DNA of 64,000 bases from Papaver somniferum (lineage: Eukaryota; Streptophyta; Magnoliopsida; Ranunculales; Papaveraceae). The position numbers and the translations under genes were made by a program. This document shows, piece after piece, positions 35,737 through 48,700 of this stretch. Each line of letters begins with the position of its first letter. Positions within the stretch are counted from its first letter, which is position 1. The notes under the pieces were generated by a model. That model saw only the letters and a program-made list of their open reading frames with translations. It did not search any database and had not been told where the DNA came from. Location: positions 131,279,466 through 131,343,465 of the forward strand of contig NC_039365.1 of NCBI RefSeq assembly GCF_003573695.1. The letters are read 5' to 3'.

Positions 35737-36030
35737 ATAGTCAGTGAATCAGCGAGTGTTGCCGACGTCCTGAAGACGTTATTGCTCTCAATATTACGGA
35801 GAACCGCCTGGGTTTATACACATCTCTCTACATAGTCAGGGAACAGTGAGTGTCACCGACGTCCTGAAGGCGTTATTGCTCTCAATTTTACGGAGAACCG
35901 CCCAATAGTTCTTCTATGTAGAGGGGGGTCTCTCTTATGTAGTCAGAGAACAGTGAGTGTCACCGACGTCCTGAAGGCGTTATTGATCTCAATCTTACGC
36001 AGAACCGCCTAATTATGTTATTCTACATAG
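35737..36030. repeat. Three ~100-base tandem units near the LTR start of outer Tat
   Basis: TAGTCAG..GAACAGTGAGTGTCACCGACG ... ACGGAGAACCGCC recurs from 35737, 35833 and 35941. The other three LTR copies have the same triplet (from about 43886, 55493 and 62526). It lies in U3 near the TG end. Confidence 0.75.
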
Positions 36031-36199
36031 AGGGCACGACGAAATGCCAGGGATCGAACGCTCAGCTAGTGGAGGCTTTTCGAAAGGCATATTCACTGTT
36101 GCTTCGTAAAATATGAATTGTCGCTCGTTTGAAAGCCGTGTCAGAAACATGCATCATGATTTTACGGTTTTGCCCTTTGTTGAAAATCCACAATCTACA

Positions 36200-37506
36200 T
36201 TAAGTCCCCTGCTTAGTGAGGAATAATCGTGTTCCGCAGTAAGCATTAAATGGTGATTTTCAGTCGACGAGAGATCAGTGGTTGAACTCAGTCTACAAAG
36301 GTAGTTTCAGAATCTTCAATTTACTCCAATGATGTCATGTACGAGCAAACGCGTGAGTAAGGACTCTGATAGTTGATTGAGTGCGATTCTGTGAGTACAG
36401 AGAGGTGAAGCGTCGCTGATTTGGTTGGTGGAAAGCCCAGTTTTGGTCAATTTAGGATTTATGGACCCGAGCCCAAAAAGGAAACCCATGTTTTATTAGG
36501 TTTTGGAAATAAAATTGATATAAACTTCGGCCGGCGCCGATCAGGTAAGTCCGGATTTTTTTTTTTTGCTGTGTGTTTTCATGAATTTTCCATGAGTTGT
36601 TCAAAACAAAATTCCATGTGTGCATGTATGCGTAGGTTTTATGAAATTTTGTTGCTTTTGAAAATACGTATGACGTTCGTTTAATAGTTTAAGAAACGAG
36701 CAAAAATCCCTAATATGAAAGAGACACATATATTATTGGGTAGACATGGTCTAGTCACAGTAGAGAAAATTTTATTTATGAGGATTTTATGAAAACACAA
36801 ATTTATTTTGAAAGCATGAACTTTCACAAATACTTTTAGGAACGTAGGTTCGTTCGTAGTAGAAGCAGTAAATAATAATCTTTAGATTTAGAGGAAATTT
36901 CGAAAAGACCTGTAGTTCATGATAAAATTTGTGTGTGAACTTTCAAAACTTTGTTTGGAACATGTAGACTTTCACAAAAATAGTAAAACCCTCGTTTTAT
37001 AGACGAATGCTCGTGTGAGCAAAAAAGATATATATATATATATATATATTTATTTTTTTAATAAAAGTTCATGTGAGTTATTAGCTCACGAAATTTTATT
37101 ATTATTATTTTTTTAAAGAATTACGTGACTTGTTCACGTTTTTGTTTCGAAATCAAAAGTTGATTTATGAACAATTGTTGAAAGCAAACAATATTCGGTG
37201 AATTTGTTAACTCGTAGTGTACGCATGAGTTTGGTGATTTTATAGTGTATGTACACGTAAAAATCAGCGAATGTTCATATGGAAGGTTATATGGATCATT
37301 CATGGTTTCATGTAAAGTCAGGTGTTTGACTTTAAATATTGCTCGTCCTTGCAGGTTTTGAAGAAGCGAGCAAGTTTTCAAAGTTTTACGTTTTTATCAC
37401 TAAGTTCGTGAAATCGTAAATAGGTAAGAGTTGAGGATTACCATTTTCGTTATGAAATAAATATTAGGATAGCTGTAATCCCGTGTTTCTGATTTGGTTC
37501 CAGACG
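36200..37506 (+). other. Leader of the outer Tat antisense genes (spliced non-coding exons)
   Basis: Shared with the inner Tat. A donor CAG|GTAAGT at 36544/36545 and an acceptor TTGCAG at 37349-37354 define a leader exon 37355-37423, followed by donor TAG|GTAAGAG at 37424. Compared with the inner copy, about 135 bases between the TATA region (GATATAAA, about 36518-36525) and the first donor are missing. An (AT)n tract lies at 37029-37049. Confidence 0.6.
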
Positions 37507-38085
37507 ATGGTGAGTTACAGCAGCAGCAGTGATTATGATTATTATTATTCTTCCAGCTCCTCTGAAGAAGACTCCAAAGCTTCCGTAGTCAAATCGTGAG
37601 CTAAGACGAATCATGCTAAGGGAACGAAGCCTAGAACGCCTCTTAATGACCGGAGAGTCACTTATGATGAGCTCATGAAGAGAAAAACCGAGGATGATAG
37701 GTTGGATGATCATCAACGAAGAAGGGACCGAGTCCGGCGCAGAGTGCTAGCAGCTGAGGAGAAACTTCGATCTCGAGACGATGGTGTACCCTTTGACTCT
37801 AATGCTTCGAAAGATGAACCTGTGTGGGTGCCGCAGGATCGCAAGATTAAGCCAGACCGGCGTACCAGGGAGATCGAGAGACTGGTCAAAGCTGACCTTG
37901 AAGCTGAGCGTAAAGAAGAAGAGTACCAGGGTTCATTATACAACGATCCTGATATTCATCCAGACTTCGTCAATGGCCCTGGTAGTGATTCCGACGAAGA
38001 ACTCGAAGAGGATTCCTCGAAAGACGATGATGACGAATTTGATAATTCTGACAAATCTGATGACTCCGATGAATCTGATGATTAG
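37507..38085 (+). pseudogene. Outer Tat antisense gene 1: Ser/Asp-rich charged protein
   Basis: From ATG 37507: MVSYSSSSDYDYYYSSSSSEED, one in-frame TGA (37597-37599, where CGA/Arg would fit), then basic helix (RRRDRVRRRVLAAEEKLRSR), DEPVWVPQDRKIKPDRR, and a C-terminal acidic repeat (DSDEELEEDSSKDDDDEFDNSDKSDDSDESDD) to TAG. No known domain. It occupies the place that the plant-mobile-domain exon has in the inner element, downstream of the same leader exons. It may be nucleic-acid associated from its charge, but this is guesswork. Confidence 0.55.
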
Positions 38086-38510
38086 TATTGTTCATGAACC
38101 TCTCTGAGGTTATTTATTTTTCGTTGAAGTAGATACTTTCTGGTTATTTGAGCAGCTTGGATGTAGAGATGTTTCATTAGAGATTCTTTTTCGAACTGTA
38201 ATTCCCTATAGCAATCGATTTCTGAACCTTCCTCATATCTCCATTCGATGGACCAATGTCCATGTAGACAATAGTTACCCACGGAAACACAATCACACGA
38301 GCTGTGTAGGAAACACGTGGCCTGCTAGACAACTGATCCGTAGTCGTAATGTTGACTATGCCCGAACTGTCAGTCCCCAGTATTGTTACGGTTCTCCCAT
38401 TCATCATACTTCTGATTCGGGATTTAGGGTTTCAGTAGAAACCGCAACAAACTTGTTTACTCGTTATGGGATAAATATTCACTTTTCGACTTGTAAGGCC
38501 TAGGGTTTCT

Positions 38511-38518
38511 TATATAAA
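38511..38518 (+). promoter_or_regulatory. TATA box before outer Tat antisense gene 2
   Basis: TATATAAA lies 70 bases before the ATG at 38588, after a CCTAGGGTTT-type plant promoter motif (38498-38507). It suggests independent transcription of gene 2. Confidence 0.5.
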
Positions 38519-38587
38519 CAATCCATCATCTCTTGCCTCTGTATACTATCAGAAGAAATTTTGATCACGATCATACCTTTTATCACC

Positions 38588-39582
38588 ATGTCTGGAAGCA
38601 GTGTTTCTTCAAGAAGTGAATCTCGCGCAGAACGTGTTGCGCCAGTGTCCATTTCGGTGAGTTACACATTTTCTCTTATCGCCGCTCAATTAGGGTGATT
38701 GATCAAAAGAAAATAATTTATCGCAGGATAATCAGAAGAATCAATATTCTTCTTGTAGTTTGAGACCCAAACAGACTTTTAAAGCTCCTGCGCGATACAG
38801 GTTGGCTCATGCTGAAGCTGGAGCATCTGTAAGAAATTTTATAACTTATTAACTGGAGTTTTACCATGCTCGATGTTCGATAAAATTAAATATTCCTTCT
38901 CTTCATCGCAGGTTGATGTTCGTGTTATTGTCGATGCTAGAAAGAGGAAGAATGGGAAATCCTTGGTCATGGTTGACGGTAGCAGCAACCGTGTCGACGA
39001 AGATTCTACTGATTCTGTGGAGGTTGGGAATAGAGTTCACGCTCATGAATACCCAACAGCTGGACTTCCATTTGAGGCTCCCATGATCAATAATTTCCCG
39101 AATAATGAATTGGTTGGTGGATTCGTCATTCCCAAGTGTCACGCACCCCTGTACACCAAAATTTGGAGAAGGTACGGGCATATTGATATGACCGTAGTAT
39201 GAAAAGGCTTTCTACCAACCCTCCTGACTACAGTTGCAGGGTTGTTACCGATCATTGAAGATATGAACCGGATGCATCTGAGAGATGTCAAGAATCATGA
39301 GCTGCACAAATGGGACAAGATGATTTCAAACTATGAAACCCTGCAGTTCAACATAGGCTGGCTTCGTCATAGGCTCGAGATGATCAAAATTCACAAGGCG
39401 GCGCTGCTGCTGATGCGATTTCTGCGACCACTGCCATATTGGAGGAGGAGAAGATACTTTCCTTGGAGTAGGCAAGAGTTGAGAAGGTGGTTCAGGATTT
39501 GAAAATGAAAACCAAAAATTTCCGGAAGAAGCTTGACAGGGTTTTCTATAGAGATTATCCTCTGTTGAATGGTTTGCTCTGA
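38588..39582 (+). pseudogene. Outer Tat antisense gene 2, three exons
   Basis: Exons 38588-38656, 38727-38828 and 38912-39582 have good GT/AG borders, and the first two are 69 and 102 bases (phase 0). Exon 3 contains HEYPTAGLPFEAP, GGFVIPKCHAPLYTKIWRRYGHI, FNIGWLRHRLEMI and a C-terminal coiled coil ending YRDYPLLNGLL. The inner Tat gene has the same order (HEYPNAGTVCEPP, GGFSVPTGYANMYEKLWKMYGHI, FNLKWLRHKINII, SYFDGFL), so these are homologous modules. A TGA (39200-39202), a frameshift near 39400 and a TAG (39469-39471) break it. Molecular role unknown. Confidence 0.75.
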
Positions 39583-39764
39583 GTGAGCATTTGAGAGAGG
39601 ATTTTTTTTATGTAGGCTTGAGATTTTGTTTTGAATAAAGTAGATGATTGAAATATTCTTGTGAGATTCATAAAATACTTGGAATTTCGAATGAATGAGC
39701 ATACTGCATACTCTTTTGGAGAAAACGGAAATTACATTTAGAAATTTAATACTTTGAGGATCGT

Positions 39765-40932
39765 TCAAGCATGATACGCCTTGAGCCACTTTCCATTGAT
39801 AATATTTCCTTCGACTCCTCCATTAACAGCTAAGATTTTGTAATATCCGCTAGATCTGCCTTGAAAACTACATAAGGCCCTTCCCATTTAGGAGAGAACT
39901 TGGGGCGGACATGTCTTGCTGGATATGTTTTGCTGTTTTCAAAACCAAATCTCCTACTTGAAATGTTCGAGGTCTTACCATTTTGTTGTATGCCTTGGAA
40001 ATTCTATGTTTGTAGGTTTCCACATATTTTTATACCTTGGTCCTTCTCGATTCAAGCATGTCTAACTCAACAATCCTCGAGTTAGAAACTTCGGCTTCAT
40101 CCCATTGCACTCCACTGGCCGCCGCGATTCTTGCAGAGGGATCTTGATCTCTGCTGGGAGGATAGCATCAGCGCCATAGACAAGAGAATACGGTGAAGTC
40201 CCAATTGAACTCCTCGGTGCGGTACGGTAGGCCCATAAAGCCATGGGTAATTCCTCATGCCACGTTCGTGGATTGTCATGAACTGTTCGATTGAGAATCC
40301 AGATCAAGGTTTTGTTGGTACTCTCCGCTTTTCCGTTTCCTTGGGGATAGTATAGTGTGGAGAAAATCTGTTTGATTCCGTATTCCTCGAGCAATTCTGC
40401 AACATGTTTGTTGGCGAAGGGAGTTCCATTATCTGTGATAATGTGTTTAGGAACACTGAATCTGCATATGATATATTCTTTGATGAAAGCTGCAATTGTG
40501 ACTCCAGTGGTGCTTCAGAGAGGAATAACTTCAACCCACTTGGTGAAATACTCAGTTGCTGTAATGATATATTCATGTTGCTTTGAAGATGCTGGATTGA
40601 TTTCCCGATAAAATCCAGTCCCCAAATGTAGAATGGCCATGGACTGTTCACAAAATTTAATGGGAGACAAGGAGTGTGAATGAGGTTACCGTGAACTTGG
40701 CATTGATGACATCTCCGAACATAGGCGTCTGCATCATCTTCCATGGTTGGCCAATAATATTTATCATGAATTTGGAGAAATAATTTCTTCTTTCCTTGGT
40801 GTTCTCCTTCGTGCATCTCTTTCAAGATTGTAGGAATTTCGTGTTCAGCCAAGCATCTCAGGATATTCCCACCAAAGATTTTGCGATACAAAATCCCTTC
40901 CAGGTAGACAAAATGTTTGGCTCTCAGAATGA
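39765..40932 (-). pseudogene. Outer Tat integrase, catalytic part and C-terminus
   Basis: 40891-40304: LYRKIFGGNILRCLAEHE, then the canonical zinc site (KEMHEGEHQGKKKLFLQIHDKYYWPTM ... CHQCQ) and WGLDFIGK with the first Asp. The second-Asp region (near 40430) lies in a frame-shifted stretch. 40394-40062: YPQGNGKAESTNKTLI with the Glu, LWAYRTAPRSS, YGADAILPAEI. Beyond 40062 the C-terminus is readable with stops (AYNKMVRPRTFQVGDLVLK, GYYKILAVNGG, GKWLKAYHA) to a TGA at 39767-39765. It ends about 180 bases from the convergent gene at 39582. Confidence 0.87.
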
Positions 40933-40937
40933 GTTTG

Positions 40938-43900
40938 TGTGGATGGGGAAAAATGAGCCGCCTGTTTTTTGGGAAAGTGAAGAGTTGAGCGTGCTGTCGA
41001 GACTCCTCAGCCGGGAAAAATGTTAATCCTCACACAGATGCACCGCTGCAAAGGGGATGCTTAGATTAGGGAAATCAATCTGTATGACTCCAGCCTAAAC
41101 CAAAACAATGGCCGTTCCAGAATCAATTCGGTCGCAAAGAGGGAGATGAGTTAATCTGTAGGAGGGAAGCTGAGAATTGTGTGGATCAATGATGATCAAG
41201 GATTGTGTATGTGTTGTGGGTTTCTGCAATAATTGGTGAACTGTTGAGTTCGAATAAGTTCTGGTAGATTGATGAATTCTTGAGAGTAGTTACTCGAGAA
41301 ATTCTGTGTGGATGATTATTGATGTAATTCTTGTCCCTCAATCATGGATTCAGAGACTTATTTATACTGTCAGAGTAGTGAACATATTGATCCATGTAAG
41401 TGTGACGGTTTCTTGAGTGAAAAAGTGGGAAGTGGGAGATCGTGGTAAAGTCAGTTCCATGTCATGCGAAGACTTGACTGATCGTGCACCCACTACTTTG
41501 CTAACTCCTTCAACCGTTTGCACAACTTACGCACACTTCTCGTTATGGATGAATCCACATTCCGTAGACCGCCAGACCAAAACCCTAAGTGATTTCCCCC
41601 ATTTGTGACGTGATTTATGTCTCACGAATCTTGGAGTCTGCAAGGCAGACGTGTTTTAATTAGTCAGTTGTTGACCGTTCAGACAATGAGTCTAGATTTT
41701 GTTGAATCGAGCATGAGTGGTGAATGTTCAGCGATTCAGTGAATTATTGACCAGTATTTGAGTGACTGAGCAAGTATTGCTCAATTCTGCTAATCACTGA
41801 ATATTGAGAATTTGACGAGAAACTGAGCAAGTATTGCTCAATTCGACAGATTACTGAATATTGTTAGTTGGATCAATATTCGGGCAATTGAGCAAGTATT
41901 GCTCGATTCGGCGAATTATTTACTGGTGACGTGACCTAATAAAATATTAATTAAAATATTAGTAGATTACTGAATATTATATAATTAATTTAGATGCTAA
42001 TTGCTGGATCAACATAATTTAATGTTTGAACTTGCTCAGAATGCTGATTTCATGAGCGTTTGTTCGAAACCCTAATTTTTGATCAATCCTTCATCGATTG
42101 GCAAATTCCTGAAAATTGATCATGAGTGTAGAGGGACCGACCACATGGGATGATGTCCGTCCATGTGGTGCCCAGTTCTCGAGTGAGCATGCACCAGGGT
42201 TCTCAGTTTTGAGAGTTGGTGAAAGAATGATGATTATATGCCGGTTTCATCATTTTCTGAAATATTGCTGGGTTCAGCATTAGGTGATAAAACCTAGGTA
42301 TGAGAGTTGGGGGACCGACCAAGAGGTAATGGGACCGGCTCTTGGTGGTCACGTGACCAATTGTTGGCCGTTTGAAGAATCCTCCAGTTGGTTGAAGAGA
42401 GTTTGGGCCCAGTATGAGCAATTGAGCAAATTAGGTCAGAATTATGAAAACATGTGGGACCGGCTTTGTGCAAGCCCTAGGAATGACTCTGGTCAGTCAT
42501 GAAGGCATGCACGTGTTACCGTGGTGTCCGTGTCTCTATACTGAGAGTTTTAGCATTTTCTGATGCGCGTTCGAGCAACATTGTGAATTTTCGGAAGAGT
42601 TTCATCTTGGCTGAAACTCTTGATTTTTGTTGGAATGAGCATGTATGCTCAATTCATCAATATTTTGAAAATATTAAAATAAAAGTGTTTTAATATTTAA
42701 AATTGCTGTGACAGGCTAGCCAGTCGTGTGACCATGTTGGCTTTTGGTTTTCGTGATTTGAGCAATATATGAGAAAATATGAAGAAATCATGAATTTTGC
42801 TCAAACCCAGGGGTTTCATGAATTGAGGAAAATAATAATTATGAAAACTTAGGGTTTGCAAGGTGTGGGACTGGCCACGGCTTGGGCATGGCCGGCCGGC
42901 TAGGTTGCCCATTCCCTCACACCTTTCCCCGTTTTATAATATTATTCTTCATGAATCCTTGAAGTTATGGAGAATCCATGAGTTTTGTTGAAACAAGGGA
43001 GTTTCATGAGTTGAGGGAAATAATAATTATGAAAACTTAGGGTTTTCAAGGTGTGGGACCGGCCACGGCTTGGTCATGGACGGCCGACCATGTTACCCGG
43101 TCCCGCACACCTTTCTCTAATTTTATATTATTTTCCATGAGTTCATCAAAATATGGAGAAACCGTGAGTTTTACTCAAACAAGGAAAGTTTCTGGGATGA
43201 GGGAGTTTTCATGAGTTCATGAAAATGATAGAATAAGAAAATAATGGGAGAGGCATGGGACCGGCCACGGCTAGAGCACGGCCCATGGGCGCCTCTCCAT
43301 TATTTTATTATTATTATTTGTTTATCTCTCCTGTTTTGGTAGGATTCCTAGTTTTCCATATTTTTGAATACTCGTTTGTGCATCCGGGTGCTCAGTCATG
43401 CATCATTGTCGAGTACACTTGCACCATTTTATGGGGCTTACTCAGCGGCGGTCCAGATGCCCGGTTGCTGAGTATTTATTACTAATTAATGAAATTCAAT
43501 GGTGAATAATTCATGAAACTGAGTAATAAAAATAAGTAGTTTTTTTTATCATCAATTCATAGGATCAGCCATGGATTCGACCATGAATTCAGAATAATAA
43601 AATAGGTATTACCATTCCATGGGATCGTGGATTCGACCATGAAATCGGAGTAATAAAATAAGTGGTGATATTACCATTTCATGAGACCAGCCGTGGGTTA
43701 GACTATGAAATTGGAGTAATATCTATTACCATTTCATGAGATCATTCGTGGATTCGATCATGAAATCGGAGTAATACATTTATCTATTACCATTTCGATC
43801 ATGAAATAGGAGTAATGAGATAAGATAGATTACCTTCTAGGAATTCAGTGGTGAATGTCACGGTAGAATTTAATCTCTTGCACATAGTCAGTGAAACAAC

Positions 43901-44346
43901 AAGCGTTGCCGAAGTCCTGAAGACGTTATTGCTCTCAATCTTATGGAAAACCGCATGGGTCTATACACCTCTCTCTACATAGTCAGGGAACAGTGAGTAT
44001 CACCAACGTTCTGAAGGCGTTATTGCTCTCAATCTTACGGAGAACCGCCCATTCGTTCTTCTATGTAGAGGGGGGTCTCTCTCATGTAGTCAGGGAACAA
44101 TGAGTATCACCGACGTCCTGAAGGCGTTGTTGCTCTCAATCTTACGGAGAACCGCCCAATTATGTTATTCTACATAGAGGGCATGATGAAATGCGAGGTA
44201 TCGAACGCTCAGCTAGTGGAGGCCTTCCGAAATGCATATTCATCATGGCTTCGTAAAATATGAATCGTCACATGCCTGAAAGCCGTGTCAGAAACATGTA
44301 TCATGATTTTACGGTTTTGTCTTTTGTTGAAAATCCACCATCTACA
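40938..44346 (-). repeat. 3' LTR of inner Tat
   Basis: 3409 bases, partner of 52524-55954. Hairpin modules at 42860-42925 and 43048-43113. The adjoining minus-strand GCAGGGTACTTAA (about 44359-44347) is in the polypurine position. Confidence 0.92.
43048..43113. repeat. Hairpin module in inner Tat LTR
   Basis: Arms AAGGTGTGGGACCGG (43048-43062) and its complement with a 2-base bulge (43097-43113) enclose a GC-rich loop with GGCCG motifs. Equivalent modules are at 42860-42925, 54447-54512, 54635-54700 and, in outer Tat, 34900-34966 and (degraded) 61664-61714. Confidence 0.7.
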
Positions 44347-44665
44347 TTAAGTACCCTGCTTAGTGAGGGACAATCATGTTCCGCAATAAGCATTAAATGG
44401 TGATTTTCAGTCGACGAGAGATCAGTGGTTGAGCTCAGTCTACAAAGATAGTTTCAGAATCCTGGATTTACTCAAATGATGTCATGTACGAGCAAACGTG
44501 CGAGTGACGACTATGATAGTTGTTTGAGTGCGATTCCGTGAGTACGAAGAGATGAAATATTGATGATTTGGTCGGTAGAAAGTCCAGTTTTGGTCGATTT
44601 AGGATTTACGGGCCCGAGTCCAAAGAGGAAACCCATGTTTTATTAGGTTTTGGATATAAATTTGA

Positions 44666-44673
44666 TATAAAAG
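44666..44673 (+). promoter_or_regulatory. TATA box of the inner Tat antisense gene
   Basis: TATAAAAG is followed by a presumed non-coding exon ending CAG|GTATGT (44835/44836), an acceptor at 45569-45570, leader exon 45571-45637 and donor TAG|GTAAGAG. The same exons are in outer Tat. Confidence 0.6.
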
Positions 44674-45706
44674 GGAAGAGACCCTAAAATTTTATTTTAA
44701 TTTTTTGGTCGACCACGCACTTCATCTCTTCACCATCTTCTCGTGAGCGGCAGCATAAGGACAAGGAAAAACTTCACCGGAGCAGATCACCGGCGCCGAT
44801 CACCGTCCGGCAGCCTTCCGGCTGGCGCCGACCAGGTATGTCCGGTATTTTTTTTTTTTGCTGTGTGTTTTCATTAATTTTCCATGAATTGTTCAAAAAC
44901 CAAAAATCCCATGGTTGAATGCATGCATATGATTTACGAAGAAGTTTTAGAAAACGTATATATGCCCGTTTGTTCGTTAGTTGAAGGAACGAGCAAAAAT
45001 CCCTAACATGAAAGATATTCATAAACTTTTGAATAGACATGGTCTAGTTGCAGTAGTAAAAGTTTTGTTTATTAAGTTTCATGAAAACCCAAGTTTGTTT
45101 TTCGAAGCATGAGCTTTGCAAATACTTTTAGAAACGTAGGGTTGTTCGTAATAGTAATACGTAATAATCCTTAGGGTTAAAGGAATTTTGAAAAGACCTG
45201 GAGTTCATGATAAATTTTTTTTTATGAGCTTTCAAAATTTTATTTAGAATATGTGGACCTTTGCAAAAATAGGAAAGACCCTCGTTTCACAGACGAATGC
45301 TCAATTGAGCAAAAACTAACCCACGTGAAAAAAGTTTTTTTTTTACATGCGCACGTGAGTTTTTGAGTTTTTTTTTTTAATAAAATAAAACCAAATAGTA
45401 ATATTGGAGTAATTGTTAGAGATAAACAATTGTGTTTCATGATTTTATGATGTATGTTTTGTGATATAAAATCATGGGACGTTCACATGAAAATTTATGT
45501 GAATTGTTCATGGTTTCGTGAAAAGTCAGTGTTGACTCCCAAATGATAAGTTTTTTTCTCGGCTTTGCAGGTTTGAAAGAACAAGCAAGTTTTGGGGTTT
45601 TACGATGTTATCACTAAGTTCGTGAAATCGTAAATAGGTAAGAGTTGAGGATTACCATTTTTGTAGACGTTGATATGAGCATCATAATTGTCTTGTTGCT
45701 TCAATT

Positions 45707-48700
45707 ATGTCGATGAAATTTGTGTATGGATCTCACAACAACTTTGCGAAAATGGCTCAGTCCCGTAGCGCTTCTGAAGATGATGTTTCTTCGAGAGAGG
45801 ATGTTTCCACAGACGCCTCTTCCAGAGGTGATGGTTCCTCCAGAAATGATGATTCTGAGATTTCTAAGGAGAAAGAGGAAAGTCCCAAGACTAAGAACAT
45901 TCCAACTGCTGAGGACAAATTCTTTGTGTATCTGTTTATACCTGAAAAGCGTCCCTTAGGCTCCTCATTTCGGTTGCTAATAAATCCCAGGAGCACTACT
46001 CAAAATAATTTGGTGTCTCCTCAAGCAGTAATTCGGTTTTGTTTGCAAGGGAAACACTTTTCGGATTCTCATGTGGAGTTCACGCTTTCACGAAAACGTC
46101 TGACGCATTTCTATGGATAGGCAAGACACATGCTGGGTCATAGTCGTGTGCGGACCATGTTGGATCGTGCCCAGGTGACACGATCCATTCAAGCTGCTGG
46201 AGATTTAATTATCAATCATGATATACCAGGTATGGTAGCTTTGCTTTCCCGTTGGTGCGTTCCCATTCATACCTTCATATGCAGATGGGGGGAATTCACC
46301 ATCACCTTAGAAGATGTAGCTGCTTTGTTGCACCTTCCAATTACCAATAATTTCCCTAAAGAGCTTTCGGCGGAGGAGAAGGATATATCTAATGTATTGG
46401 AGGCCAAGATGCACGAATTCAATGAGTCTCCCAAATCCTGCTATGCTCAATGGTTGTCACATTGGTGTCCGAGATATAGAGTTCCTGAAGAACTGGTTGA
46501 TGGTACTTTCATAATTTCTGCTTTCTTATGCTTGTGGCTCTTCAGGGATATTCTTGAAGATTGTGGACACTTGCTGAAGCCGTTTGTGATTTTTTCGCCA
46601 TAAAGATGGCTAAAGGTGAGAAACTTCCCATCTGTAGTCCATTCTTGGGTTCATTGTTTTCCAATTTAGACTCTTTAGTTGTAGACTCCAGTATCTCCAA
46701 CGGATTCATGAAGGTCGAAACATATGCCAATACCATGTTCCTCCAAACCTTGATGTGGGAGCATCTTGAGAGTTACGCCACATTTCCTCCTAGCATCTTG
46801 CAAGGACCCAAGGTCGACACTCGTCATGCTTTTCTTGATAAAAATAACGCCAGGATCATGCGTTGGTCTAGAAAGCAGCCACAATATAAGATATGTATTA
46901 CTAACGTCTTAGATATTGAATCTGAGTTCAACTTTCGCCCCTGGGTGTCGGTTCCTGATCTCTTCTCGCAATTGATCACTTTCAATACTGCTGAGGAAAA
47001 TGTCACGCTGAAGACTGGTACTGATTTGAATGACGGAGAGAGATATTTCATATTGAGTTTCACTCGTGGCCACCTAGTATCAGTGATGCATGAAGAATTC
47101 CGAGTAGAAGAATATAACATCGATAGGGCAGCTCGAAAAATGGGCGTCGACCAGTGTGTCCCAGGTCAACGAATGAACAAACCATCAATTGAGTATCTGA
47201 AGGCTAATTTAGATTGCACTCGTGTGGAGGGAAATGAGTATTTATTCCCATGCTCTGATCGTGCTAATTTTGTGACTCCGGGTTACATAGACTTCTGGCG
47301 TCAGCAACTTGAGCGTGTGTACAAGTTTGCAACGGATGTTAAGTCCCTAGTTCGAGAGTTCCCTTCCTATGACATGATTTCTGTTCGACCCAGGCTGAGA
47401 TACCTTTCCAGCGGTGATAAAAGGAAGACATCTCCAAGTGCGAACAAGTAATTATTTTCCTTATGATTTTAACGAAATCATGATAATCACACCTTTAATT
47501 ATATTGCTGACTCTGTAATAGAATGGCCGCGCTGTGAGACCTCGAATTCGTGTAGACTTCTCAGAACTCCAAGAGAGTCCCCAAGGCGGAGAGTGTAGGA
47601 TCAAAACATCCCATAGGATGATACCGAATGATGTACAGTCTCCGGCTGCTTCTTTGGTGAGTTGTTAGCACTTCCTTTATCGTTGCGATTTTCTTGTCCA
47701 TGTTATCAGGATCTTGAATACTATTAATTTGTCTCAGAATTTTGCTTCATCATTTATTGACGGTCTTCATCTTTCCTCTATACGGGAAATTCAGGGATCC
47801 AACACTGATGGAGAGGTCGATGTGAGTATTCCTTTGTGTAACAGATTATGGGTTTTCCTCGATTGAAGTAATGACAATTATTATTGACGTATCCAGGAGG
47901 AAATTGTTGTGGAGATCCAACATGGTTGTGATACTTGTTCATCTTCTAATACTGGAGGGAAAGAGAACCTTCAAGAGTCGGAACCGAATGGAGATAACAA
48001 TGCTACTAATGTTGATGCCGACCATTCCAATCCTTCGGACGAGTTGGGAACCCCCCAAGTAAGTATCTATATTATATTATCTTCATAGAAGTATAATGTT
48101 TCTTATTTGTGAATGAATGAATGAGAATCCATGTAAAGTTATGGATAATTTTGCCGAAAATACGTCATCAGAAAATTTCAGACTTCAGATTTTAGCAAAA
48201 ACGCTGTAGAATTCTCGTCTGAAGTTGGAATTTCGCGATATGCATATGCATTTTCAATCCCAGGAGATTTCCAAGCTTTAGTGAAGAAGATTTTAGAAAT
48301 TTGAGCATGTTCAGGGCCTGAAAAAGGCGAAATAGTGAACTTCCAGGAGACCTTCAGAATGTTTTCAGATTGCGTGTTGTCTGATGTTTTGGCCACATAT
48401 CCTAGCTCATTCATCCAATATCTGTGAGATTTTGACATGTTGTAGATAAAATCCATACGAAGAGAATGGTATATATCTCAACCTTATATTCCTTACCAAT
48501 TGCTCCCAGTTCACCGTTTTATACAGGGCAGTGCAGAACTTCTTCAGACGAGCTTGTTGAAAAACGTGTTTCATGAGTTCCACACCATTTTCCCATGTCT
48601 TGGATGCACAATAAAGAACTTATATAGTGTTAGTTCACTTACATGATGTATTTTACGATTTCCTTTGATTTTCATGCTCTAATCTCATGTAATCTTCGTA

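Larger units (their letters stand above)
32938..36199 (-). repeat. 3' LTR of outer Tat
   Basis: 3262 bases. TATA motif at 33342-33335. It differs from its partner by, among others, an extra 54-base tandem unit (33737-33844). The adjoining minus-strand GCAGGGGACTTAA (about 36212-36200) is in the polypurine-tract position. Confidence 0.92.

Noticed and set aside
42203..42502. Open frames on both strands, repeated at 53789-54088
   Set aside because: Same position in the paired inner Tat LTRs; repeat identity accounts for them.
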